From Pelomonas parva (GTDB taxonomy: Bacteria; Pseudomonadota; Gammaproteobacteria; Burkholderiales; Burkholderiaceae_C), in the NCBI RefSeq assembly GCF_043555835.1, contig NZ_JBIGHV010000004.1, positions 434,001 to 498,000 on the forward strand: a stretch of 64,000 nt of DNA, written 5' to 3'. The notes beneath the pieces are model-generated. The model searched no databases. It had not been told where the DNA came from and saw only the letters and a list, made by a program, of their open reading frames with translations. The position numbers were made by a program, and so were the translations under genes. Positions 39,381 to 48,601 of this stretch are shown here, in pieces. Position 1 is the stretch's first letter. Every line of letters starts with the position of its first letter.

Positions 39381-40214
39381 TTACTCCAGCCGAAGGCTCT
39401 GCCGCCCGACCCAGCTCTCGCCAGCCGGCAGCTCCACGGGGCGGCCGACGCAGGCCGCCTCCACGCACAGCATCTCCGACCAGCCCTCGGGCGGCATGTC
39501 GGCCAGCTTGGCGCAGCGCTCCGGGCCGGGGTTCCAGATGACCGCATCCTCGAAGCCCTGATGGCGGACGACCACCTGCCGGCGACCCTCGGTCACCAGC
39601 AGCGGTCGCTCTTTCACGCCGTAGTAGACGCGGTCCAGGTCCAGCACGCCGTTCTCGCCGGTCAGCAGCAAGTCCATGCGCTGCAGCGCCTCGGCCTGCT
39701 TGATGCTGTCGTGATAGCGCAGCCCGGCCAGGCCTTCGACGCTGACGGCGTCCAGGTCGCCCACACGCAGATAGGTGTGCAACGCGGCGGTGAACTGCAG
39801 CGGCACGTCACCGAGGTTCTCGCAGGCCAGTTCGACGTCCAGGCTGCTGCCGCCCACGCGCACGCTCAACTCCAGCTCGAAGGCATGGGGCCAGATGGCG
39901 CGCGTGGCCTCGCTGTCGCGCAGGCGCAGCACGGCCAGCGCGTCGTCCTTGCCCTGCTCCTGCTGTACCAGCTCCCACGGCAGGGTGCGCGCAAAGCCGT
40001 GCCTGGGCAGCGGACCGCCCTCGGCAAACTGCGGAAAGCAGACCGGCACGCCGCCACGGATGGCCTTGCCGGGCGTGAACGCGCTGCGCGGGGACAGGTA
40101 GAGCTGCTCGGCGCCGCCGGCGGGCTTCCAGGACAGCACCTGACCGCCATGCAGGCTCAGCGTGGCGGTGGCGCCATCGGGCGCGGTCAGTGAGATGGCG
40201 TCGTTCGCGGTCAT
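39381..40214 (-). CDS. D-hexose-6-phosphate mutarotase (YeaD type)
   Basis: 277 residues. The galactose-mutarotase-like fold is shown by GGQVLSWKP, GKAIRGGVPVCFPQF, GFARTLPWELV, FTAALHTYLRVGD (catalytic His) and WNPGPERCAKLADMPPEGW with MLCVEAA (catalytic Glu). It interconverts anomers of glucose-6-phosphate-type sugars. It lies directly downstream of the atpC terminator and has its own start; its stop is 170 bases before hemE. Confidence 0.9.
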   Translation of the reverse strand: MTANDAISLTAPDGATATLSLHGGQVLSWKPAGGAEQLYLSPRSAFTPGKAIRGGVPVCFPQFAEGGPLPRHGFARTLPWELVQQEQGKDDALAVLRLRDSEATRAIWPHAFELELSVRVGGSSLDVELACENLGDVPLQFTAALHTYLRVGDLDAVSVEGLAGLRYHDSIKQAEALQRMDLLLTGENGVLDLDRVYYGVKERPLLVTEGRRQVVVRHQGFEDAVIWNPGPERCAKLADMPPEGWSEMLCVEAACVGRPVELPAGESWVGRQSLRLE

Positions 40215-40227
40215 GGTTTGGCCTTAG

Positions 40228-40260
40228 CAAAAACAAACGGCAGGCGCGTGGCCTGCCGTT
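40228..40260 (-). terminator. Rho-independent terminator of the atp operon
   Basis: On the minus strand AACGGCAGGC - CACGC - GCCTGCCGTT followed by TGTTTTTG, 28 bases after the atpC stop. Confidence 0.88.
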
Positions 40261-40287
40261 ATGGTCTCACCCTCGTGGGCGGGAGCC

Positions 40288-40701
40288 TTACTTCTTGCGG
40301 AACTTGCGCAGCGCCGCGACCTGGGCCGCCAGCGTCAGCAGCTCGTTCTGGATCGCCGCCTGGTCGAGTTCGCTCTTGGCATTCTTGAGCGCTTCCTCGG
40401 CCTGCTTCTTGGCTTCGACCGCCTTGGCTTCGTCGAGGTCCTTGCCGCGGATGGCGGTGTCGGCCAGCACGGTCACGCGGTTGGGTTGCACTTCGAGAAT
40501 GCCGCCGGCGACGAAGACAAACTCTTCGGTGCCGTCGGGCCGCTCGATGCGCACGGCGCCCGGCTTGATGCGGGTGATCAGCGGCGTGTGCTTGGGCAGG
40601 ATGCCCAGCTCGCCACTCTCGCCCGGCAGGGCGACGAACTTGGCCTCGCCCGAGAAGATCTGCTCTTCGGCGGAGACCACGTCGACGTGGAGGGTTGCCA
40701 T
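40288..40701 (-). CDS. atpC: ATP synthase F1 subunit epsilon
   Basis: 137 residues from ATG 40701; the open frame reaches a TTG two codons earlier, which is not used. N-terminal beta-sandwich (TLHVDVVSAEEQIFSG, GELGILPKHTPLI) and C-terminal helical hairpin (EAKAVEAKKQAEEALKNA). It couples gamma rotation to the catalytic head and inhibits ATP hydrolysis. Last gene of the operon, 76 bases after atpD. Confidence 0.96.
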   Translation of the reverse strand: MATLHVDVVSAEEQIFSGEAKFVALPGESGELGILPKHTPLITRIKPGAVRIERPDGTEEFVFVAGGILEVQPNRVTVLADTAIRGKDLDEAKAVEAKKQAEEALKNAKSELDQAAIQNELLTLAAQVAALRKFRKK

Positions 40702-40777
40702 GTTCAATCTTCCTTAGCGAATCAAAGTTGAAGAAGGTTCTGCGAGAGACGGGGTGCGCGAGTCACCCCTGTCAAAC

Positions 40778-42190
40778 TCACTGAATCTTCTTGGCCTTTT
40801 CAAACGCCTCATCAATCGTGCCGACCATGTAGAACGCCTGCTCCGGCAGGTGGTCGCACTCGCCAGCCACGATCATCTTGAAGCCGCGGATGGTTTCCTT
40901 CAGCGGCACGTACTTGCCGGGCGAGCCGGTGAAGACTTCGGCGACGTGGAAGGGCTGCGACAGGAAGCGCTGGATCTTGCGGGCGCGGGCGACCGACAGC
41001 TTGTCTTCCGGGCTCAGTTCATCCATGCCCAGGATGGCGATGATGTCGCGCAGTTCCTTGTAGCGCTGCAGCACCTGCTGCACGGCACGCGTTGTCGAGT
41101 AGTGCTCTTCGCCGACGACGTTGGGGTCGATCTGGCGGCTGGTCGAGTCCAGCGGGTCTACGGCGGGGTAGATGCCCAGCGAGGCGATGTCACGCGACAG
41201 CACGACGGTGGCGTCCAGGTGGGCGAAGGTCGTGGCGGGCGACGGGTCGGTCAAGTCGTCCGCAGGGACGTAGACGGCCTGGATGGAGGTGATCGAGCCG
41301 ACCTTGGTCGACGTGATGCGCTCCTGCAGGCGGCCCATTTCCTCGGCCAGCGTCGGCTGGTAGCCCACGGCGGAAGGCATGCGGCCCAGCAGTGCGGACA
41401 CTTCCGTGCCGGCCAGCGTGTAACGGTAGATGTTGTCCACGAAGAACAGCACGTCCTTGCCTTCGTCGCGGAACGACTCGGCGATGGTCAGGCCGGTCAG
41501 CGCGACGCGCAGACGGTTGCCCGGGGGCTCGTTCATCTGGCCGTAGACCATGGCGACCTTGGAGTCTTCCAGCTTGTCCTGGACCACGACGCCCGAGTCC
41601 GACATCTCGTGATAGAAGTCGTTGCCCTCACGGGTGCGCTCACCCACGCCGGCAAACACGGACAGACCCGAGTGCGCCTTGGCGATGTTGTTGATGAGCT
41701 CCATCATGTTGACGGTCTTGCCGACGCCGGCGCCACCGAACAGACCCACCTTGCCGCCCTTGGCGAACGGGCAGATCAGGTCGATCACCTTGATGCCGGT
41801 TTCCAGCAGGTCCTGCGACGGGCTCAGCTCGTCGTAGGCGGGTGCGGCACGGTGGATGGAGGCGGTCAGCTCGGCCGAGACCGGGCCGCGCTCGTCGATG
41901 GGGTTGCCCAGCACGTCCATGATGCGGCCGAGGGTCGCCTTGCCGACCGGCACCTGGATGGTGTCGCCGGTGTTGAAGACTTCCGTGCCGCGGCGCAGGC
42001 CGTCGGACGAGCCCAGCGCGATGGTGCGGACGACGCCGTCGCCCAGCTGCTGCTGGACTTCCAGCGTCAGGGCCGAGCCTTCCATCTTGAGTGCGTCGTA
42101 CACCTTGGGCATGCGGTCGCGCGGGAATTCCACGTCAACGACGGCGCCAATGCACTGAACGATCTTGCCGACTGCTTGAGTGTTAGACAT
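40778..42190 (-). CDS. atpD: ATP synthase F1 subunit beta
   Basis: 470 residues. Walker A GGAGVGKTVNMMELI, Walker B VLFFVDNIYRY, catalytic Glu in GVGERTREGNDFYHEM, and DELSEED-equivalent DELSPEDKL near the C terminus. Catalytic subunit of the cytoplasmic F1 head. 41 bases after atpG. Confidence 0.98.
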   Translation of the reverse strand: MSNTQAVGKIVQCIGAVVDVEFPRDRMPKVYDALKMEGSALTLEVQQQLGDGVVRTIALGSSDGLRRGTEVFNTGDTIQVPVGKATLGRIMDVLGNPIDERGPVSAELTASIHRAAPAYDELSPSQDLLETGIKVIDLICPFAKGGKVGLFGGAGVGKTVNMMELINNIAKAHSGLSVFAGVGERTREGNDFYHEMSDSGVVVQDKLEDSKVAMVYGQMNEPPGNRLRVALTGLTIAESFRDEGKDVLFFVDNIYRYTLAGTEVSALLGRMPSAVGYQPTLAEEMGRLQERITSTKVGSITSIQAVYVPADDLTDPSPATTFAHLDATVVLSRDIASLGIYPAVDPLDSTSRQIDPNVVGEEHYSTTRAVQQVLQRYKELRDIIAILGMDELSPEDKLSVARARKIQRFLSQPFHVAEVFTGSPGKYVPLKETIRGFKMIVAGECDHLPEQAFYMVGTIDEAFEKAKKIQ

Positions 42191-42231
42191 TTGTGCGTTC
42201 CTTCAATTCAAATCTTTGCGTTCGGGCTGGA

Positions 42232-43116
42232 TCAGCCCACCGCGGCCGCGCCGCTGACGATCTCGGAGAGTTCCTTGGTGATCGCGGCCTGGCGGGTCTT
42301 GTTGTAGACCAGCTTCAGCTCGCCGATCAGCGTGCCGGCGTTGTCCGTCGCGGCCTTCATGGCCACCATGCGGGCAGACTGCTCGCTGGCCATGTTCTCG
42401 GCGACGGCCTGGAAGACCAGAGCTTCCGTGTAACGCAGCAGCAACTCGTCGATGACGGTGGCAGCGTCGGGCTCGTAGATGTAGTCCCAGTCATGCGCCG
42501 GTGCACCGTCTGCATCAGGCGTGGCCAGCTCGTCGGCCTTCAGCGGCAACAGCTGATGCACCTTGACCTCTTGCTTCATCGTGTTGATGAACTGCGTGTA
42601 GCAGAGGTAGACGGCGGACAGACGGCCTTCGGCATACGCGTCGAGCAGCACCTTGACCGGGCCGATCAAGGCCTCGATGTGGGGCTGGTCGCCAAGCTGG
42701 GTGGCATGAGCGACGACGCGGGCGCCGATGCGGTTCATGAAGCCCAGGCCCTTGCCACCGATGGCAACGACTTCGGCCTTCTGGCCCGCGGTTTCCAGCT
42801 CCTTGAGCTTGACCGTGACGGCACGCAAGAGGTTGGTGTTCAGGCCACCGCACAGGCCCTTGTCCGTCGTCACCACCACCACGCCCACCGACTTCGCATC
42901 CTCGTTCTTGACGAGGAAGGGGTGGCGGTACTCCGGGTTGGCCTTGGACAGGTCGGCCGCGATGTTGCCGATCTTCTCGGCATAAGGCCGAGCCGACCGC
43001 ATCCGCTCCTGCGCCTTGCGCATCTTGGACGCGGCGACCATTTCCATCGCCTTGGTGATCTTCTTGGTGTTCTCGACCGACTTGATCTTGCCGCGGATTT
43101 CTTTGCTTGAAGCCAT
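42232..43116 (-). CDS. atpG: ATP synthase F1 subunit gamma
   Basis: 294 residues. N-terminal helix SSKEIRGKIKSVENTKKITK and AMEMVAASKMRKAQ, and C-terminal helix with NKTRQAAITKELSEIVSGAA form the rotor coiled coil. It is a few residues longer than in E. coli (287). 58 bases after atpA. Confidence 0.97.
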   Translation of the reverse strand: MASSKEIRGKIKSVENTKKITKAMEMVAASKMRKAQERMRSARPYAEKIGNIAADLSKANPEYRHPFLVKNEDAKSVGVVVVTTDKGLCGGLNTNLLRAVTVKLKELETAGQKAEVVAIGGKGLGFMNRIGARVVAHATQLGDQPHIEALIGPVKVLLDAYAEGRLSAVYLCYTQFINTMKQEVKVHQLLPLKADELATPDADGAPAHDWDYIYEPDAATVIDELLLRYTEALVFQAVAENMASEQSARMVAMKAATDNAGTLIGELKLVYNKTRQAAITKELSEIVSGAAAVG

Positions 43117-43174
43117 GCGAACTCCTAGTCAGTGCGGGGCGGAGTGAAAACTCCGCCCCACGTGTTCCGTGGCT

Positions 43175-44728
43175 TTAGGCGAACGACTTCTTGAAGGAAG
43201 TGATCGCGGCGGTCAGTTCGGCTTCGGCATCCTTGTCCATCGCCTTCTTGCTCTCCAGCGTGTCGAGCAGTGCAGCGTGGCTGGACTTCAGGAACTGGTG
43301 CAGCCCGTGTTCGAAGGCCAGAACCTTCTTCACCTCGATGCTGTCCATGAAGCCCTTGTTCGCGGCGAACAGCGACGCGGCCATCAGCGAGATGGGCAGC
43401 GGCGAGTACTGGGCCTGCTTCAGCAGTTCCGTCACGCGGGCACCGCGGTCCAGCTGCTTGCGGGTGGCTTCGTCCAGGTCGGAAGCGAACTGCGCGAACG
43501 CGGCCAGCTCACGGTACTGCGCCAGGTCGGTACGGATACCGCCGGACAGCGACTTGATCAGCTTGGTCTGGGCAGCACCACCGACGCGCGACACCGAGAT
43601 ACCGGCGTTGATGGCGGGGCGGATACCGGCGTTGAACAGGCTGGTTTCCAGGAAGATCTGGCCGTCGGTGATCGAGATCACGTTGGTCGGCACGAAGGCG
43701 GACACGTCGCCGGCCTGCGTCTCGATGATCGGCAGCGCCGTCAGCGAACCGGTCTTGCCCTTGACTTCACCCTTGGTGAAGGCTTCGACGTAGTCGGCGT
43801 TCACGCGGGCGGCGCGCTCCAGCAGGCGGCTGTGCAGATAGAACACGTCGCCGGGGTAGGCTTCGCGGCCCGGCGGGCGGCGCAGCAGCAGCGAGACCTG
43901 ACGGTAGGCCACGGCCTGCTTGGACAGGTCGTCGTAAATGATCAGCGCGTCTTGGCCGCGGTCGCGGAAGTACTCGCCCATCGTGCAGCCCGAATAGGCC
44001 GACACATACTGCATCGCGGCGGACTCAGAAGCCGAGGCGGCGACGACGATGGTGTACTCCATCGCACCCGCCTGCTCCAGCGAGCGCACCACGTTCTTGA
44101 TCGACGACGCCTTCTGGCCGATGGCGACGTAGACGCAGGTCATGTTCTGACCCTTCTGGTTGATGATCGCGTCGATGGCGACGGCGGTCTTGCCCGTCTG
44201 ACGGTCACCAATGATCAGTTCGCGCTGGCCGCGGCCGACGGGCACCATGGAGTCGATGGACTTCAGGCCGGTCTGCACGGGTTGGTCGACGCTCTTGCGC
44301 GCGATCACGCCCGGTGCGACCTTCTCGATGACGTCGGTCATCTTGGCGTTGATCGGGCCCTTGCCGTCGATGGGCTGGCCCAGCGCGTTGACGACGCGGC
44401 CGATCAGCTCGGGGCCGACCGGCACTTCCAGGATGCGGCCCGTGCACTTGACGGTCTGGCCTTCCGAAAGGTGCTCGTAGGCACCCAGGATCACGGCGCC
44501 GACCGAGTCGCGTTCCAGATTCAGCGCCAGACCGAAGGTCTGCGTGCCATCCGGCGCGGCTTCAAATTCGAGCATCTCGCCCTGCATCACGTCCGAGAGG
44601 CCGTGGACGCGGATGATGCCATCCGACACCGACACGACGGTGCCCTGGTTGCGGATGTCAGCGCTCGGGGTCAGACCCTCGATGCGGCTCTTGATCAGTT
44701 CAGAAATTTCTGCAGGGTTCAGTTGCAT
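43175..44728 (-). CDS. atpA: ATP synthase F1 subunit alpha
   Basis: 517 residues from ATG 44728 (MQLNPAEISELIK); the open frame extends four codons upstream without a better start. Walker A IIGDRQTGKTAVAID and the conserved SVSRVGGAAQ segment are present. Non-catalytic nucleotide-binding subunit of F1. 39 bases after atpH. Confidence 0.98.
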   Translation of the reverse strand: MQLNPAEISELIKSRIEGLTPSADIRNQGTVVSVSDGIIRVHGLSDVMQGEMLEFEAAPDGTQTFGLALNLERDSVGAVILGAYEHLSEGQTVKCTGRILEVPVGPELIGRVVNALGQPIDGKGPINAKMTDVIEKVAPGVIARKSVDQPVQTGLKSIDSMVPVGRGQRELIIGDRQTGKTAVAIDAIINQKGQNMTCVYVAIGQKASSIKNVVRSLEQAGAMEYTIVVAASASESAAMQYVSAYSGCTMGEYFRDRGQDALIIYDDLSKQAVAYRQVSLLLRRPPGREAYPGDVFYLHSRLLERAARVNADYVEAFTKGEVKGKTGSLTALPIIETQAGDVSAFVPTNVISITDGQIFLETSLFNAGIRPAINAGISVSRVGGAAQTKLIKSLSGGIRTDLAQYRELAAFAQFASDLDEATRKQLDRGARVTELLKQAQYSPLPISLMAASLFAANKGFMDSIEVKKVLAFEHGLHQFLKSSHAALLDTLESKKAMDKDAEAELTAAITSFKKSFA

Positions 44729-44767
44729 GTCGGTCTCCACCCCGGCCGGGGCCAGGGGGTTGGATGT

Positions 44768-45313
44768 TTAGGCAATCAGGGCGGTCTTCATCCGCTCGAG
44801 GCGGGCGCGCACGGACGTGTCAAGCACTTCGTCGCCCACGGTGGCGCGCACACCGCCGATCAGCGAGGCATCGACCCGCACGTCCAGCGTCAGCTTGCAG
44901 CCAAAGCGCTTTTCGAGCACCTCGGTCAACTCGGCAAGCTGGGCCGCGTCGAGCGGGAAGGCGCTTTCCACGGTGGCTTCGGCTGCGCCGAACGAGGCGC
45001 TGGCCAGCACATGGAACTGCGCGACCGCTGCCGGCAGCGCGTCCAGCCGGCGGTTGTCGAGCACCGTCTGCAGGAAGTTGCGAACACCCGGCAGCAGCGG
45101 CTGGCCCAGCTGCCTTTCGGCAGCCTCGGCAGCCACGCCGGCGACCTGGTCGACGGAGGCCTTCGGGTTGTCGGCGAACTGGCGCAGCGCGGCATCACCC
45201 GCCACGGCGGCCAGCGCGTCGAGCTGACCGCGCCAGGCGGCCAGGTCGGCATTGCGGGCGACCTGGAACAGCGCCTCGGCATACGGGCGTGCAATGGTGG
45301 CGAGTTCAGCCAT
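44768..45313 (-). CDS. atpH: ATP synthase F1 subunit delta
   Basis: 181 residues. Opens MAELATIARPYAEALFQVA, the standard N-terminal helix, and ends with a beta segment DVRVDASLIGGVRATVGDEV. It links the b-subunit stalk to the top of F1. 2 bases after atpF. Confidence 0.96.
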   Translation of the reverse strand: MAELATIARPYAEALFQVARNADLAAWRGQLDALAAVAGDAALRQFADNPKASVDQVAGVAAEAAERQLGQPLLPGVRNFLQTVLDNRRLDALPAAVAQFHVLASASFGAAEATVESAFPLDAAQLAELTEVLEKRFGCKLTLDVRVDASLIGGVRATVGDEVLDTSVRARLERMKTALIA

Positions 45314-45315
45314 GC

Positions 45316-45786
45316 TCAGAGCTCCTGCTTCAGACGGGTCAGCAACTCGGCGTGAACGCCGGCGTCGACTTCCTTGCGCAGGATGGCTTCGGCGCCCTTG
45401 ACCGCCAGCGCGGCGACCTGCTCGCGCAGCGCCTCGCGGGCACGCACGACTTGCTGGTCGGCATCGGCCTTGGCCTGCGCGACGATCTTGGCGGCCTCGT
45501 CCTCGGCACGCTTCTTCGCCTCCTCGACGATGGCCGCGGCGCGCTTTTCAGCGTCGCCCAGCAGCTTGGTCGAGTCGGTGCGCGTCTGCGCGAGCTGTGC
45601 TTCCACCGCCTTGTTGGCGGATGCAAGCTCCGTCTTCGCGCGGTCGGCCGCAGCCAGTCCGTCGGCGATCTTGGCGGCGCGCTCGTCGAGCGCCTTGGCA
45701 ATGACCGGCCAGATGAACTGGGCAGTCACCCACGCGAGGATCGCAAACGGGATCCACTGGATCCACAGTGTTGCGTTGATGTTCAC
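45316..45786 (-). CDS. atpF: ATP synthase F0 subunit b
   Basis: 156 residues: one N-terminal membrane helix (MNINATLWIQWIPFAILAW) then a long Ala/Lys/Glu coiled coil, the peripheral stalk. 36 bases after atpE. A single b gene is present, so the stalk is a homodimer. Confidence 0.96.
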   Translation of the reverse strand: MNINATLWIQWIPFAILAWVTAQFIWPVIAKALDERAAKIADGLAAADRAKTELASANKAVEAQLAQTRTDSTKLLGDAEKRAAAIVEEAKKRAEDEAAKIVAQAKADADQQVVRAREALREQVAALAVKGAEAILRKEVDAGVHAELLTRLKQEL

Positions 45787-45822
45787 GGCTTAGCTCCTTT
45801 CAAGCGTGAAAGGGGACCGTGA

Positions 45823-46092
45823 TTACTTCGGGGCGAACTGGATGAAGGTCGCAGCGAACGGGTTGGCGAACGCGAACAGCAGGGCGATGGCAACGCCGAT
45901 CAGGAAGGCCGCGTCGATCAGACCGGCCAGGATGAACATCTTGGTTTGGAGCTGGTTCATCAGTTCCGGCTGGCGAGCCGAGGACTCCAGGAACTTGCCG
46001 CCCATCAGTGCGATGCCGATCGAAGCGCCGACAGCGCCGAGGCCCACGATGATGCCGCAAGCCAGAGCAACCAGACCGAGGATGTCGTTCAT
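45823..46092 (-). CDS. atpE: ATP synthase F0 subunit c
   Basis: 89 residues, two membrane helices. The polar loop is ARQPELMNQLQ and the ion-binding carboxylate is Asp in GLIDAAFLIGV, with no Na+-type Gln/Glu/Thr set, so proton coupling is expected. GGAG precedes the ATG by 7 bases. It forms the rotor ring and must be made in excess over the other subunits. Confidence 0.97.
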   Translation of the reverse strand: MNDILGLVALACGIIVGLGAVGASIGIALMGGKFLESSARQPELMNQLQTKMFILAGLIDAAFLIGVAIALLFAFANPFAATFIQFAPK

Positions 46093-46108
46093 TTGAAATC
46101 TCCTAGAG

Positions 46109-46146
46109 ACAGTAAAGGAAAGGGAAAGGAAAGGGAAGGAAGAAAC
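46109..46146 (-). promoter_or_regulatory. Polypyrimidine tract upstream of atpE
   Basis: The message reads as repeats of CCTTTC (complement of AAAGGAAAGGGAAAGG) between atpB and atpE, just before the atpE ribosome site. In E. coli a U-rich leader enhances atpE translation. A similar function here is inference. Confidence 0.4.
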
Positions 46147-46158
46147 AGCGATCAGTGA

Positions 46159-47028
46159 TCAGTGATGGTCGTGCGCCTGACCGATATAGATCAGCGTGAG
46201 CATCATGAAGATGAAGGCCTGCAACACGATCACGAGGACGTGAAACAGCGTCCAGATCGTGCCGGCCACGACATGGCCGAAGGCCATGCTGAAGCCCGTC
46301 ACGCTCATTGCGAAGGCGCCACCCATCAGCGCGATCAGCATGAACACGAGTTCGCCGGCAAACATGTTGCCGAACAGCCGCATGCCGTGGGACACGGTCT
46401 TGGCCAGGAACTCGATCATCTGCATCAGGAAGTTGAACGGCCACAGCGCCCAGTGGTCGCCGAACGGCGCGGCGATCAGCTCATGGCCCCAACCGCCCAG
46501 ACCCTTGATCTTGACGCTGTAGTAGATGCACAGCAGCAGCACGAAGGTGGACATGCCCAGCGTGGTGGACAGGTCGGCCGTCGGCACGACGCGCAGGTAA
46601 TCTTTGAAGCCCATGGCCGGGCCGGCCGTGTGCCAGAGCTGCGGCAGCGCATCCACCGGCAACATGTCCATGAAGTTCATCAGGAAGATCCAGACGAACA
46701 CCGTCAGCGCCAGCGGGCCGACGAAGGCGCGGCTCTTGGCGTTGTTGATGACGCCCTTGGCCTGGTTGTCGACCATCTCGAACAGGATCTCGACGGCGGC
46801 CTGGAAACGCCCCGGCACGCCCGACGTGGCCTTGCGCACGCCCAACCACAGCAGGAACACGCCGAGGAAGCCCAACACGGTCGCAAACACCAGCGAGTCG
46901 AGGTTGTAGAGGCTGAAGTCGACGATGTCCTTCTGCTTCACACTTTCGAAAGCGAAATTCTTCTGCAGATGCTGCAGATGGTGAGTGATGTACTCACCGG
47001 CGCTGGGCGCGTGCTGTTCGCTGCTCAT
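46159..47028 (-). CDS. atpB: ATP synthase F0 subunit a
   Basis: 289 residues with five to six membrane helices. The conserved proton-channel helix reads MRLFGNMFAGELVFMLIAL (essential Arg), and VDALPQLWH and FVWIFLMNFMDMLP are typical. It lines the proton half-channels against the c ring. 13 bases after atpI. Confidence 0.96.
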   Translation of the reverse strand: MSSEQHAPSAGEYITHHLQHLQKNFAFESVKQKDIVDFSLYNLDSLVFATVLGFLGVFLLWLGVRKATSGVPGRFQAAVEILFEMVDNQAKGVINNAKSRAFVGPLALTVFVWIFLMNFMDMLPVDALPQLWHTAGPAMGFKDYLRVVPTADLSTTLGMSTFVLLLCIYYSVKIKGLGGWGHELIAAPFGDHWALWPFNFLMQMIEFLAKTVSHGMRLFGNMFAGELVFMLIALMGGAFAMSVTGFSMAFGHVVAGTIWTLFHVLVIVLQAFIFMMLTLIYIGQAHDHH

Positions 47029-47041
47029 CGTCTTTAGTCGC

Positions 47042-47533
47042 TCAATTCGTTTTATGAACGGCCCGGCTCAACCACCACCAGGCCCCCAGATGTACCTTCA
47101 GGCACGCGATCAGCGCCACCAGCAAGGCCGGCCAGCTCAGATCCCGCACCAGCCACGCCGCCGCCACCAAGATGACGACCGCGAGGCCCACTTTGATCAG
47201 TTCCCATACGAGGAACGACAGGAACGCCGCCTGTGCCTGAGCAGCCGGGCGGCGCAGGCCCCAGGCCATGACGGCATGGGGCAGCACCACCGCAGCCGCA
47301 CCCCAGACCGTGGAGCGCACCTGCTGCGCGGGTGCAGTGCCAAAGAGCCACCACACCAACGCCAACAAGCCACCGACCACCGCCTGGATGAGCACCACTC
47401 GCCAGGGCGAGAGGGGCTTTTCGCGCGCCAGCAAGGCTTGCACCTGCTGGGCGGTCCAGGGCAGCACAGACTCGGAATCGGGCGCTTCGTCGTCCCAACC
47501 GCTGGCAGGACGAACCTCAGGTGTGGCAGTCAT
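47042..47533 (-). CDS. atpI: ATP synthase subunit I (AtpI-like)
   Basis: 163 residues from ATG 47533; the open frame runs further but passes through the promoter. Four membrane segments (about 58-78, 84-104, 113-135 and 140-155) after a polar N terminus of 45 residues. First gene of the atp operon, where AtpI assists c-ring assembly. Assignment rests on position and topology. Confidence 0.82.
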   Translation of the reverse strand: MTATPEVRPASGWDDEAPDSESVLPWTAQQVQALLAREKPLSPWRVVLIQAVVGGLLALVWWLFGTAPAQQVRSTVWGAAAVVLPHAVMAWGLRRPAAQAQAAFLSFLVWELIKVGLAVVILVAAAWLVRDLSWPALLVALIACLKVHLGAWWWLSRAVHKTN

Positions 47534-47591
47534 GTCGGCGTTGACGGGACGATTGGGCGCCGGCCCGAATGCCGGCCGGCAAAACCACGGG

Positions 47592-47620
47592 AGTATATGT
47601 GGAAACCCGTACTTTCCCAA
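47592..47620 (-). promoter_or_regulatory. Sigma70-type promoter of the atp operon
   Basis: Minus strand TTGGGA (-35, 47615-47620), 17-base spacer, TATACT (-10, 47592-47597), about 58 bases upstream of atpI. A GCCGGC - CCGAAT - GCCGGC hairpin lies in the leader. Confidence 0.7.
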
Positions 47621-47681
47621 AACACACGCCACACATGACGCCACACACCCGCGTCTGCGGGGACGTCGCGGCCCGGCGGTT

Positions 47682-48584
47682 CTAGAGGCTGCAGCGGTGG
47701 GCCGGCAGCCCGGGCACGTCCACGCGCAAGGTCAGCACAGCGCCCGCCCAGGGCTCCTGCGCCAGCTCGTCGGCCGGGCGCTTGTCACTGGCCGTCGTGA
47801 TGAACAGCGTGCGGCGGTCGGCGCCGCCGAAGCAGGGCATGGTGGGGCAGCGCACCGGCAGCGCGATGTCCTCCAGCAGCTCGCCGGTCGGCGCATAACG
47901 CAACAGTCGCTTGCCTTCGAACATGGCCACCCAGTAGGCGCCGGACTCGTCCACGGCCGCGCCGTCGGGCCGGCCGCTGTAGGTCGACAGCGGCTGGTCC
48001 GCCGCGCGGGGTGTGAAGCGGGCGAACAGCTGGGCCTCGCCCAGCGTGCCGGCCGCCACGTCAAAGGCATGGCGCCAGACCATGTGCGCCTTGGTGTCGC
48101 TGCGGTAGATGAAGCGGCCGTCCGGGCTCCAGGCCAGGCCGTTGGACGTGACGATGCCGCCCAGCTGCGGCTCGGCGCCCGCAGCATCGATGCGGTACAG
48201 CGACGCCTCGGGCTCGCGCGCGTCGCTGAGCGCGCCGATCCAGAAGCGCCCGGCCGCATCGGGCTTGCCATCGTTGTAGCGCTGGCGGGCCGGGTCGTAG
48301 GGCGGCTCGGCCAGCCGCTGCATCTGGCCGTTAGCCGTGCCCAGGGCCCACAGCCCGTCGCGACGCGCGACGACCAGCCCACCACCCGCGCGGGCGGCGA
48401 TGCAGCCGGGCTCCGAGTCCTGCGGGAAGACGTCCGGCACATCGGCGCCGGCACGCCAGCGCAGCACCTGCCGGCCGGGGATATCGACGCAGTAGAGCTG
48501 CTGCTCGTCGGGATGCCAGAGCGGCGATTCGCCCAGCAGGCAGCGGTGCTCGCCCAGGGGCCGGATGTCGTAGGAGGCGGTCAT
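47682..48584 (-). CDS. SMP-30/gluconolactonase/LRE family protein
   Basis: 300 residues. Six-bladed propeller signatures: LLGESPLWHPDEQQLYCVDI (split as LLGESPLWHPDE), YNDGKPDAAGRFWIGAL, SNGLAWSPDGRFIYRSDT and PDGAAVDESGAYWVAMF, giving Glu, Asn and Asp metal ligands (GES, SNG, DGAAVD). It hydrolyses sugar lactones in the cytoplasm. It could serve the aldose dehydrogenase far upstream, but no shared operon is seen. Stop is 148 bases from atpI. Confidence 0.92.
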   Translation of the reverse strand: MTASYDIRPLGEHRCLLGESPLWHPDEQQLYCVDIPGRQVLRWRAGADVPDVFPQDSEPGCIAARAGGGLVVARRDGLWALGTANGQMQRLAEPPYDPARQRYNDGKPDAAGRFWIGALSDAREPEASLYRIDAAGAEPQLGGIVTSNGLAWSPDGRFIYRSDTKAHMVWRHAFDVAAGTLGEAQLFARFTPRAADQPLSTYSGRPDGAAVDESGAYWVAMFEGKRLLRYAPTGELLEDIALPVRCPTMPCFGGADRRTLFITTASDKRPADELAQEPWAGAVLTLRVDVPGLPAHRCSL

Positions 48585-48601
48585 CCCGCCACTCTAGGCG
48601 G

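Noticed and set aside
39308..39541. Plus-strand frame opening MTRTLAALVIAASLSSYG, which looks like a signal peptide
   Set aside because: After the apparent cleavage site it runs antisense into the mutarotase gene with low-complexity sequence. It may be a gene fragment but cannot be supported as a gene.
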